Positions 40,006 to 51,065 of a DNA stretch of 64,000 nt are shown here, one piece after another. Numbering within the stretch: the stretch's first letter is position 1; each line of letters starts with the position of its first letter. The notes beneath the pieces are model-generated. The model did not search any database and was not told where the DNA came from. It saw only the letters and a program-made list of their open reading frames with translations. The DNA is taken from assembly GCA_036583965.1 (NCBI GenBank), contig JAZBQD010000001.1, forward strand, positions 27,562,597 through 27,626,596, in the 5' to 3' direction. This DNA comes from Prunella strophiata (Eukaryota > Chordata > Aves > Passeriformes > Prunellidae). Both the position numbers and the translations under genes were made by a program.

Positions 40006-40821
40006 GTGTTTCTGACTGTAATATTTTATAAAGAATTAATTTTAACTCAGCCAATTTTTTGGCCTTTATCATTTTCTTAGTTACAACAGAAACAGAATTA
40101 AGTTAATTCTTGACAGTAACTCACGATTCCTCATAATGGACTACTATCACTAAAAATGAGATGAGGAAAAATACAGAGGGGGATTTCATATAATCCATGC
40201 CATTCAAATAAACTAAACAATTAATACAATAAAAGTTACATCCAACTCCCATGGAAGGATTTACTATCTCCCTTGCAATTTACATCCCTTAATAGAAGAA
40301 AAATTTGTAGACCATTTTAAAATTCCTGAGGATTTCACAGTAGCTGATACAAACCCAGGGTACTATAAATTTAGAGATAATGGATGAACTGTACTGTAAG
40401 TCAAATAGGTGGACAGATGAACAATTTTTGAAAAGGAGGACCTTGCCACCATGCTTCCAAAAGACAGGATAAATACATTCCATGTCTTATCACACTTATC
40501 AGAATTTTATAAAATATTGAAATCCTCTGGGAAACATTTACATTTTTTCTGGCCAGCTCTAATTTTAAACTATAATTTTTCTAACCAGATGAAATTGTAT
40601 TGTAGGCTTACCTACATTTCCTAGATTATTTATTCTAATAAAATTTTGGATTTGTTTTACAGATACTCAGGTAACTAGATCTACCGATTTTGAGTAGTTG
40701 ACACACATTTTACATTGCCCCCTTCCCCATCTTCTTGAATGTTTTACAGAAACTTGTTGTATTCAGGAAGAACAGGAATACATTTTGTAAATATTCTTAT
40801 TAAATGTCATTTCCACATTTC

Positions 40822-40877
40822 TTTAAAAAAAATGTGTAAAAATACATCATTTGCAATGCATTTTTACATTTAAAAAA
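40822..40877. repeat. imperfect AT-rich inverted repeat (hairpin-like)
   Basis: The left arm (40822-40847, core TGTGTAAAAATACAT) pairs with the right arm (40856-40877, core ATGCATTTTTACA), with one bulge and one mismatch. The loop is eight bases, CATTTGCA. The arms extend into A- and T-runs. The size resembles a pre-miRNA hairpin, but the very low GC and low complexity make a plain AT inverted repeat more likely. Confidence 0.6.
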
Positions 40878-40999
40878 TTACACTACTATGTAATGTCTAT
40901 ATTATTTTACACAACAGAGTAGTTTTAGCATTGCCAGAGATGAATGTAAGATCCCCACACCACCCACAGAAATGTGACTCAGTGCAATTGCAGAGACAC

Positions 41000-41230
41000 C
41001 ACTGCTAGTAGAGGATCCACACTTGCTATGCCTCTCTAATTACTGGATTGCATTAATGTGACTGCCAGCAGTGCTGCCAGTTGGTGCCATTATGGCAAAA
41101 TGACAAGATCATACTGTGGACAACTGGCCTCAAATGGCTCATTTTATATACACTGGGGAATAGCCATCACTAATGGAAATTTCTGTTAATTTAGTCTAGA
41201 TTTGAATTTGTTGCATTAAAAGCAATAACA
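41000..41230. promoter_or_regulatory. possible conserved regulatory block
   Basis: The block has balanced composition and no low-complexity sequence. It has several plausible factor words close together: CTAATTACT and GCATTAATG (homeodomain type), the repeated CTGCCAG, and TGCCAT-T-ATGGCA, a perfect inverted pair of GCCAT words as bound by YY1, at 41085-41097. No coding frame fits. This is recognition by texture only. Conservation across birds would be required before calling it an enhancer. Confidence 0.15.
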
Positions 41231-41700
41231 TCAGTGTACTCTGACATGTCTAAAATGTTTATTCCTCCCTAATGAATGAGCAGGCTGAAAATCAACACTG
41301 TACTCTGTGATTAATACTGCAAGAAATTTGGATGTTTTCAGGTCTTTTTCCCTACATTTTCCTAGCTTACTGTACATGTCCATGCAGCAATTACTCTCTG
41401 TATGAAAGCACATTCCTGGCTTTGTGAGTATTTTTCCACCACTTTAGTTTCTCTACATGGAGCAAGAGTCTGTGATTTACAGGTTAGGTCTACAATAGAG
41501 CCTCAGCAGCTTTTGGAGGAATATTCCTGTCTTTGAGTCCCATGTTGCTATTCCCCATGCCTGAGATAATAATTTCAAAACTCCCTCCAAACCATCAAGT
41601 GTCCACATTCCTTACTGGACTCCAGTATCTCTGTGTGTGAGACACCATCTGAAGGAATTCCCTAATCTGCAAGAGACCATACAAGTGTGTCTTTGAGCTG

Positions 41701-41758
41701 GATGTATATTCAGTGAATTCTCTTGATGTATATTAAGATGTATATTCTGTGAATCTCC
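41701..41758. repeat. diverged local duplication, period 36 bp
   Basis: GATGTATATTCAGTGAAT at 41701 and GATGTATATTCTGTGAAT at 41737 are 36 bp apart. A third GATGTATATT lies between them at 41725. This is a local slippage-type duplication, with one mismatch in the shared part. Confidence 0.8.
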
Positions 41759-42466
41759 TAATAACCAACAAATGGCATAGGCAAGTCTGCATGGCTGAGA
41801 ATTGATAGGAAGGATTCACCAGCTGAAAACTGACTAAAATTCAATTCTCTGACAACAAAAGCTGGAGAAATTATTTTTTAAAAAACGGTTTAGTAAATAA
41901 ATTGTTTAGCTCATTAGTAATACAGAATGAGTGAGCTCACTGGCATTCTTATTTGAATAGGAGCAGAGTCACATATGAAAGAAAAGCACCCCTCACAACC
42001 AGTACCCTTAAGAACAGTTCTGAGTCCCAGACTTGAGAATGATAACTGTCTTCTCAAGCCCACAGAACAAATGCAAATAAAGACTTCAAAAATCATTGCA
42101 AAAATTAAAACAGAATAAAGTGCCTAAAATATCTTTTCTCCTCTCATTCTCAACAGATAAATAAGCATTTTATTCTACTGACCACTGCTTGCAAGTATAA
42201 ACTATGGCACAATTTAAAATTTACAAAAGTGCTTTCTTCTTAGTCCTGCAGTTCAGTGTGCTTCCCCTTTCCTAGCTCAATCCAGCAGAATCTCTCATAC
42301 ATTTTTTCATGTTTTCAGAGGTTGCACAGAATTTCATTTTTCTGACTGCTTCTCTGATGCATGTGAAGAATAAAACAGCTTTTGATTAAAGCCAATTGTA
42401 GTGTGAAGCCTGACCTGCAGGGCTACCCCAGCAGATACATCACTCACACATTGTGCCAAGGCAGTA

Positions 42467-42814
42467 ATGCTTCCATATATGTACAACTTTTATAAGCTCT
42501 GTTTTGTAATGGTATTGGACATAGTAAATATTTGGAGACAAAAATTAGAAGTAGCTGCAGCTGCCTATAAATACGTATTTCTGAATCACGCAAGGAGGAA
42601 TGACACACACAGTGTTTGGAGCTGTGCATGGCAGAGTTCCCAGGCATGGCTGAGTATTGGGTGGGATGTGTGTGAAATTCTCACCTCCCACCATCCTGTC
42701 TTACACATTCACTCCAATCCCTACAGGAAAAGCAAGAGTCTAAGTATGGTAATAGTGAAACCATCAGAGCACATACCAGTCCATAAACATTTTTCAGGAC
42801 ACGGAACTAACTAA
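42467..42814 (+). other. unassigned 115-codon ORF
   Basis: Opens MLPYMYNFYKLCFVMVLD and ends KHFSGHGTN. No recognised domain and no clear signal or membrane segment beyond a weakly hydrophobic start. It lies 74 bp upstream of, and in a different frame from, the 190-codon ORF at 42889. Taken alone its length is compatible with chance. The adjacency is the only reason to list it. Confidence 0.12.
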
Positions 42815-42888
42815 TAGAAAAGCCATAACACCAAATAAGGTATCTTAAGTTCTGTAAAAACCTAAGACTGGGAAGATCTATATCTACT

Positions 42889-43461
42889 ATGATTTCTTTC
42901 CTCCAGCACAAACTTTGGAATCCTACAAGTAATGTAAGTTTAAATAAAACAGTTACAGTGCTGGAGGATGGAAGGAGGAAAAAAGGAAAAGAATCTTGCC
43001 CTTGTTATGCACAAGGTAACCTATATTTACTTACATACAAAACAAATTATCATTCCAAAAATCAAGATATTTGCTCATCTTTCAGTCCAGGTCTTTCTGA
43101 AAACAAAATAAGAGTGTGGAACCTTAGGGTACTTCTGGGAGACAGAGCTGCACTGGAGTTCCCCTTCCCTGGGATGCTGAAGACTGTTGAGTCCTTTGCA
43201 CTGGTCTGCTATGAGATACCACTAAACTCATTTCCTTCTTCTCTTCCCCTTCTTGGTCTTTACTTGTTTGTAGGGTCAAGGAGTGCCTCAGTTATTCTCC
43301 CATCCTGTCCCTTCCAGTATAATCCATGGAGGTTCTATTCAGCCCCATGGGGCTTGAATTTGGTGAGGCTGCCCAGCTGTGAGGATACAGATAATATTCC
43401 TCACTACTCCCTCATACTGCCTACTGCCAAAATTTCAGAGAAGCAGGAGGAGTTTCTCTAA
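42889..43461 (+). other. unassigned 190-codon ORF, longest in the window
   Basis: The frame starts MISFLQHKLWNPTSNVS, with A at -3 of the ATG, and ends KISEKQEEFL before TAA. Visible features are two N-glycosylation-type triplets (NVS, NKT) near residues 15-20, a basic stretch RRKKGK near 30, and a short hydrophobic run (LPLLGLYLFVG) around 120-130. I recognise no domain. Local GC is near 40%, which predicts roughly 6% stop codons, so a stop-free run this long is unlikely by chance once in 64 kb. It could be a real single-exon or lineage-specific gene, a retrocopy or repeat-derived reading frame, or a chance run. No promoter or splice context supports any of these. Confidence 0.25.
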
Positions 43462-46400
43462 TACTAACTAAGGAAAATACCTGTGAGTAGATTTGGCTCT
43501 GTGTTTTCTTTGTGATATAAACTCAACTCTTTAAATGCCTCTCTGTGAGATGGCACAAATTCCCCAACTTATGTTAAAAGAGTGCACCGGTGTCCTAACA
43601 AAAAATTAGCATTTGAATACCAGTTAGATGATAAGAGATTAACATAAAAATGAATTGCAAAAATCTGGATTGCAAAAAAATTTGCATTGTGCTGTCAAAT
43701 CTCCAGTTTACATTAAAATGTAATCCTAAAATGAAAACAGCACAGAGCATCATTGAAATGTCAACTTTCTTTTCACCCTCCACTGTATTAACAGTGTCCA
43801 GGCTCTGGGGAGAGAGAGCTGGAAGTTCACACAGCATGCATTTAACACAAACTGCTGTGAGAAACTGGTGGGTTTTTTTTTCTTCTTTTGCAAAAGCAAG
43901 CAGAAATGAAGAATAAAAGGAAGGGATTACCCTGTCATAGCAAGAAGATAACTATTCCTTTCTATCACACTTTAACATGCAAATCAATCCTCATGCTGCT
44001 CTTTGCCAGTTTCCACCGTGTTATTCACCCTGGAACAGCTGGGAGCTCTCCTGCTGCTCCACCTGGCATTGCCTTAGGATCAAATGGGGTCATCTGTCAA
44101 ATAATATTTGAGAAATAAATGGATGGAGGTCTTCCAAGGGGTGGAACCACTTGCTAGTTGTGTAGGTTAATTACAATGAAACAAGCGTAAGGCTCATTAG
44201 TTTGTTAATTAAAGATTATTATATAAATAGCCTATGCACTAAAGTACTTTTTAATTTTTTTCTAGATGCCTTCAAATGTCATAAAAGGTATAATTTTAGG
44301 AATAAAAATTGTTATTTTCAAGTGGTTGAAAATATCGGAGGTAATTTTGGTTTAAGTGTTCTTTCTTTTTATACATTTAATCTAAACCAAAATAATTTTG
44401 AATTGCAAATGATTTCTAGGGAAGATTTTTTTTCCCCCCTTCAGCCTTAAACATACTACTTGGGTTTTCAAAATAATTTCAGAGTTTTCTTGGCTTCCTC
44501 AGAAATCTTATCTGTACTCTGAAGAGAGACATGTGCCCGTACCTGTAACAAAATCTCAATCCAAGCAGAAGTTGCCCTATTCAAAGCATCTTTTAAATTT
44601 ATGCTCCATCTTGATTTGGATAACTCTCCTGATAACCTTTATCTTTACCAGGAGCTCTTTTTTACTATTCTGGTGCTTTTCATTAAAGTGCTCTCTTTCC
44701 CTAAGCAAATAGCCAGTCACCATCACTGAAATTCTGGGATATTCATGTGGGAGTCCTACAGACAGTGAACCAAGTGCAATTCAGTACATGTGCACTGATG
44801 TCAAACATTTTGCTCCAATACTCCAGTTCTATCAGCTAGGGGCCTCTCCAAAATTGTAAATATATGCACAGTATTATTTCAGTGATTTATCACAATAACC
44901 TGGACATCTTAGTGCATGCCTCAGCTAGAACACCAATTTTGTCATGCTGAACACTAATTAGTTTAGAAATTCTGTCATGCTTAATCAAATTAAACATAAT
45001 ATCAAGTAACCTTGCTGAATTCAATGACTCACCCACTTCTCCTGTGGGAAACAATCAAAGCAACTTCCCATGTCACATAATTCCTTAACAGCTTTGAAGG
45101 CTACTCACATTTTCAAAAGGGAATAAATTTAAATTCTTCAAAAGATCTGCACAGATCTTTATGTGTGATCAACATGTGTAATCTATCTTAAGGGCTAATT
45201 TAATAGCCTTTTGCTTGAAATAATGAACTATTTACTGTAATTATGGATGTCGCATTGTTTTAAGTATAATAAGACTGGCAAAATCATGAAAACCATGTTG
45301 TGTAAAACAGAGTCACTAAAGGAATTAATGACCAGAGTACACTATTTCACAGAACTGATATAAACATCTGTGGTTCAAGATGATATGATAGCATTCTGTG
45401 CAGGAAGTGAGTATCCCTGACTTCTTCCATTAATTTACTTTAGCTGGGTGCTGAAGGAGTTCCAAAAGTTCCCCAAGAAAAGTTTTGAGTCCATACAGAA
45501 CAGTAAATGACATGAAGACCATATTTATAGTTAGAACAGGCATGTGGGTCCTAACTGCTCATTTTTGCAGGGAAAAAATAAGCAAATGTTGATGGCCTTG
45601 TGGGCAAAGTTTCCTTATAAATTTCACTTTATTCTTTGTTTGACATAAATTTCCATAAGAAACAGCTGGATAATAGGAAAAAGGTTAATATTCAGCTTGC
45701 TATTTTTTGCATATATTTTATGATAATACAGCAGGAAAAAGTGCCCTATACATTTGCTTTATCAAAGTCACAGTAAAAGCAAGATGGGTTTGGTTTGCAT
45801 AGGTTTGACTTGGCTTCTGTGAGCATTATGGCTGAGTAGAGACTAAAAAGAATTGAGCTTAGGAGTTGTCATTTCTCAGTGCCCTCTACTCCCCAGTGGT
45901 ATACACAGGGCTAAATAAGATTTCCCCTGTAATTATCTTATCAAGCACATCTCACATTCACTTCAGAATTCTTATCTCTATAAAATTAAAGTAATCCAAA
46001 TGTACTAATTCATTATACAATTGTTTCAGTTTATGATGCAATGGCTGCTCTTTTCTTTGTCCTTTACAGAAGCAAGCAGTGGAAATTCATGTCACCTGTC
46101 ACAACTAGCCCTGGGGAACAGTCAGTGAGGAGAGGTACTTTCATCATTTGGTCATCAATTAGGTTCCAATTTGGCTTGATACTCTGGGTTACACGCTCAC
46201 TGCAACATTACTGCAATTGGTTTTGTTTGACAAGTCAGCTGCAAAGCTCTTTGGGGTTACCTGCAGGTCCTGACCTTGCATCCATTGCAGTAAATAAAAC
46301 ATGTTGTGTCCAAAAAGCTGGGAACAAATGAGGAAACTCCAAACAGCAAAACTGTAAGGCCACCTCTCTGTGTGTCTCTCTCTGAAGATCCAAAAAATAG

Positions 46401-46497
46401 TGTAGAAAAAAAGTGCTTTTAATCACTTACTGATGTCTGTCAGTATAGAATGGGTTTTATATTTCTGATTATACTCCTAAGAGCAGAGGAAGGAAGA

Positions 46498-46542
46498 AAC
46501 TCTACTAATACCCTGAGAAGTAACTCTACTAATATCCTGAGT
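46498..46542. repeat. tandem duplication, 24-bp unit, 2 copies
   Basis: AACTCTACTAATACCCTGAG at 46498 and AACTCTACTAATATCCTGAG at 46522, with the linker AAGT between. There is one C/T difference in the shared 20 bp. Confidence 0.92.
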
Positions 46543-46605
46543 GTCCTCATCAGGATTTAAACTACAGGATCCTGAAGAAACATAAAACTACATTCATTGT
46601 GAGGG

Positions 46606-46617
46606 AAAAAAAAAAAA
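46606..46617. repeat. poly-A tract
   Basis: Run of 12 A after GTGAGGG. Simple sequence; no retroposon body recognised. Confidence 0.85.
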
Positions 46618-49439
46618 TTCTAAAGAAACTACAGCAGCAGTTTGGCTGACAAGGTAAAGTCACAATACTTTAGATCATTTTATCTCTTGATGCATTGTTG
46701 TCTGCTGCAAGCCCTACATATCCTGTCACTGATAACAGAAACTAGGAAAAATGAAATAAGGCTGAGGAAGTAAGTTAAATAACACAGTAAACTTGCTGAT
46801 AATAGGATCTGCTATGACTGTGAGATAACTTTTCAAAGAAAGTCACAATGACCTAGTTATTCAAAGAATGGAAAGCAGATGACCCCTGGAAATAGGACCA
46901 TCTTTTTTCAAGAAGAGAATGCTGGGCTGCCTGGTATTTCTTAATCCTGAACATAACATCTGCAAAGCCAATTGGACAATTTTTTGTCTTTATCTTTTCC
47001 AGCTAACACCTTTTCTGTCATTTAAAAATAGTGAGATTGCAGATCTCTTCAAAAACTTCCTTGAGAAATTCTGAGAACCATTGCTCTCCATTGTGATAAA
47101 GCAGTTTCAGAGATAAAATATCATTCAGGGAACATTTCTTATTAAGATCAGCTTTTAAATTTGAGAACTACAAAACATCTATCATTTTCTCCTGTGCCTT
47201 ATTCAGCAGAATGTTTATTATAAATACTCTAGTACTTATGAGCAAGAAAATGCCTTCTCTTCTGAACTCAACATGCTTCTGAAGAGAAACACACCTATAA
47301 GTGTATATCTACCTACTACTGATTTTTCTGTTCTTTAAAGAACAAGCAAGTTACTTGAGATTTTAATTATGTTTCCCAAATACATCAAATCTCTACTGTA
47401 ATTATTTTTCCACCATGCTTTGTAGACAGTAGAAAACAGAAGTGAGCAAAGAACAGGAGGACTTGAATTTTCAAAATATAGTAAATTAAATTATACTCGA
47501 AGAAAATTTTTGGGTTTAGGCATGTAGCATCTTTAAATATTTGAAAGATCCTAGTTTAACAAAAGCACAGGAAGTTTGCTTGACATATTATTTCATGTTC
47601 TTTCCATCTGCTACTAAAATGTTGTTGTCTTGATATCTTTTGTCACATTTTTACTAAAGGCTGTTTACAATATTTGATCTTATTGTAGCAAAATACTGTC
47701 TAATACTCCTTCCAAATTAGAAAATCTAAAGCTAAAATATTCAGAAGAACATTTTAAAATATTCTTAAATACACATTTTAATGAAGTTTATATTTAATGT
47801 TTGCACTGATCTCTTTGTTACTGTAGGTATCCTTAATCCAGCAGCTTTTTCAAGTAGGATTTACTTTTTCCTTTAACAAGAGTTAAAATAATATCTGCCA
47901 AAATAACAGGAAGAATATTTGGACTCTGTTTCATGAAAGTCACCTAGGGATCTTTGATGAATACATCTTTTCTTTGTTCATTCCAGCAGATAAAAGAAAA
48001 CCCTCTAAGAGAAAGCAGAAAGCTATGAGAAGGTGCCAGAAAATAAATATTTCAAGATTTATTATTTTTGTGGGTTTTTCCTGTTCTTGGTGTCTGTCCT
48101 GCAGAACACACCCTCATTTTATAACTCCAGACTTCAGCTTTTTGAACGGGCAGTGTTGAGAGCAAACCTGTACTCTGTATAGAGTTACAATGTAGTTTTA
48201 AATAAATTACTCAGTTTTTCAGACTTTATACTACTTCAGTGTTACTTCAGTGTCTCTAAAAGGATTTGCTCCTTTCACCTGCAATAGGTGCTCAGTCACC
48301 ATGGACTTAACTTTTCACTATCACTCTCTAGAAAATTAAACCTAATAATGAATTATGCAGCTCTAAAATGTCTATGAACATATGTATTTTAAATCACTGT
48401 GTTTTTGTTGATGATTTAATCTATTACATCTCTGTTCAGTAATGGCATTAAAACCTTGGTACTGGTTGTGACAGTCAAGTAAAATGGTGTTAGAGGACTG
48501 TCAGCATTATCAGGAGGGCCAGGTCCTTAATCCACTTTTTGGAGACTGAAATCCCATCATTTCAGACTGCACAGGGCTTCAAAGGGCAGATCAATTTTTA
48601 TAGAGGCACTGGGGATCCTTCTGCATAGTGGCTGAGAGAGAACATTCTGTTTATGTATCTTGCTTGTAAAGCAAATATGCAGTGATGCATTCCTTTTATC
48701 ACTTTCAACACCCCTCATAATTTGTCCACTGAAGCCCTCTGATGGAGGGGAAATATATCACAGTGGCACCTCCAGTACAGCAGCATGCACACAGCTGGTT
48801 CCTTGGGAAACAAGATCACCATCTCACTCCCATTTCTCCCATATGTCATTCTAAAATCAAAGCAGGTTGTCAGGAAAAAAAGCTGCCTTCAACAGCTGCT
48901 TTTTTGGCATTAAAAGCCTTAGGCCAGTCTCTTGAAAGAAAGGATTCCATGAGCCAGAATTTCCAAGCATATGATTGATTGTTACAGTGAAATACATATG
49001 AAATAGCTACCTGTATTTAGAGATGCATAGATTCCTCCTACTGTCTGAAAAGCAGTGACCTTGGCATACCATTTAAAAAACCATTAATAGACCATTAATG
49101 GCACTTTTTCATGCTTTCAGTTTGGCTGAGCTTTTGGGGACAGATTAGAGGTTTTAACACCCTCATTCCCAAAGTCGTGAGGCATTCATGGGAAACCTCC
49201 AAGTCACACAGCTCTAATAGCTTATACCAAAATGTATCTAGATAAGGAGATTTGATACAAGTAATTATTTAGTATTTACAAAAACATCCAGAATGTCTTT
49301 GACAGCTTCCCCCTCACATCAATTTCTCTTTCATGGCCAGACATGCTGAATCTTTGTTATGCATTGAAGGATTCCAAGGAGTTCCCTTAGACTATTTTCT
49401 AAGAAAGGTCAAATTTCCTAAAATGTAGAAATGAGGTTC

Positions 49440-49740
49440 AGAAGTGACAGAATTGAAAAAACTGCCACACTGGGCCATTTCCAGAGGTGCTTTCCCTTGG
49501 CACCCTGTACCCCAGAGGAGGAAGGTGTCTTCCAGCAGGGTGTGCCTCCTGCTGCTTTTGGGCAGACTGCCGTGGGCACAGTGATGCCATGCTGTGCCCT
49601 TCTGATCATTTTGGCTGTGCCACCACACCCTGAGAGGCACAACCCTACCACTTTACCCCACATATGGCCCATATATTCCCCACTGATGGACACTTGGTCA
49701 GTGGCTCTGAGTAGAATGGAGGCTGCACGAATTATGTAGG
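49440..49740. other. GC-rich, CpG-poor patch with frames on both strands
   Basis: A compositional change to moderately GC-rich sequence leaves long stop-poor frames on both strands: 118 codons on the minus strand at 49418-49774, 102 codons on the plus strand at 49431-49739, and 82 codons in another minus frame. Openness on both strands at once reflects composition more than coding. No domain was recognised. It may be an old mobile-element fragment of unknown family. Confidence 0.4.
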
Positions 49741-50679
49741 AGGGAAGCTTTCCAAACAGGAAGCAGGTGTCCAAGTTGCACTAATTTTAACATTTCAAAT
49801 CTACTCTTTTTCTTACAATATAATCACTTTTAACAAGCTCCAACTGTGAAGCACTAAAACAGCATTTTAAAAGTGCAAATTCATTTTTTGCCTGCTTTGT
49901 CAATTTTCTAATAACCTGATACATTAAATTCATTGCAGAAATAATTAAGATACCGAATTTAAGCCTGATTAACAAATACCAATTTTATTCATTAAATCCT
50001 TGGTTTTAATTTTTAAATAGGAAACAAATTAAAACTAAAGCATGTAGAGCAGGAAATACAGTCTCCTTTAATGTTCCAACCCATTCATTTGTTGCATTAA
50101 TTTTAAAGTAATTGTACTTAACTTTTGCTCAGCTAGGTACCCCGGAACTTGAAGAAATTAGCATATTCATACTACTAAGACATAGCACAGTGATCCTGTC
50201 TATTTATTTACTTATTTATAAATTAACTTCTTTGCTCGTGCCTTGATTTTTTATTCCTTCATCCAACTGTAGATTTTTTTTCCTTCCATGAATAAAAGTT
50301 ATAAATTCTAGAGACATGTCAAAGCATAAATGCCACACAAAATCTTCCAAGAATAAACTTAAATATAGCTTAAAGGATACATGTAATTTCCCCTACTCCA
50401 AGAAAAAATTTACTCAATGCATATAATTACATTTGTATTCACTATGTATAGATGAAGAGTTGGATAAAGCTGGAAAGGAAATGAATTACAAGTAAAAAAT
50501 GCATCCTTCATATTAAAAATAGCTTTCTTCATTGTTGAGGCTAAACACAGAATCCCCTGGCCAATTCTCATGCATGGTTTTCCTTTGTGCCAATGATACA
50601 TTCATTCCTATCAGGCATTCACTTAGTTTGGATGCAGAGAGGTATGGGAGATAGCTTTACCTGCTGTGCCTGTGGGATT

Positions 50680-51065
50680 CCCTCCTTAGCCTGTCAGCCC
50701 TGCAGTGCTGGATGTTGTGATTCAGAAGTGCAGGCAGCACCTGAGCTAAGCACAGCCTGAGCAGGTGTGCCTGCATGACCAGGGCCAGAGGGCTCTTGGC
50801 CCTGAGCTGCCACCCTTGGTGCCAGAGAAGTGACATCTAACAACACATGGCCAGTGAGAGACACGGTGTGAGCACTCTGGGGCTGATGTTGTACCTCATG
50901 TCCTGGCTCTGCAGTACCTGGAGCACCAGGGTGCTGGCTGGGCTCAGCACAGGAGCCCCATCAGGCCCCACTGAGGACTTGGCTGAGCAGGACTCAGGAT
51001 TTTCCCTTCCACCAGCCCCAAACTGCATCTTGGAGCTGGCACACAAGGGAAGTTTGCCTTAAGCT
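50680..51065. other. GC-rich, CpG-poor patch
   Basis: About 380 bp dominated by CTG, CAG and CCC words with rare CpG, set in AT-rich flanks. Frames of 67-73 codons occur on both strands and overlap, without domains. It is the largest GC-rich patch in the window. Not a CpG island; no repeat family could be named. Confidence 0.45.

Larger units (their letters stand above)
33863..42466. other. AT-rich non-coding DNA
   Basis: No recognisable gene. The longest open frames (107 codons at 34149-34472, minus; 106 codons at 36513-36833, plus) carry no identifiable domain, and no splice context supports them. The stretch contains a CA tract, two inverted repeats, a small ORF with a nearby AATAAA, and a block of balanced composition at 41.0-41.2 kb, listed separately. 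Confidence 0.5.

Noticed and set aside
49071..49101. ACCATTAAT repeated 11 bp apart
   Set aside because: Too short to distinguish from chance in AT-rich DNA.
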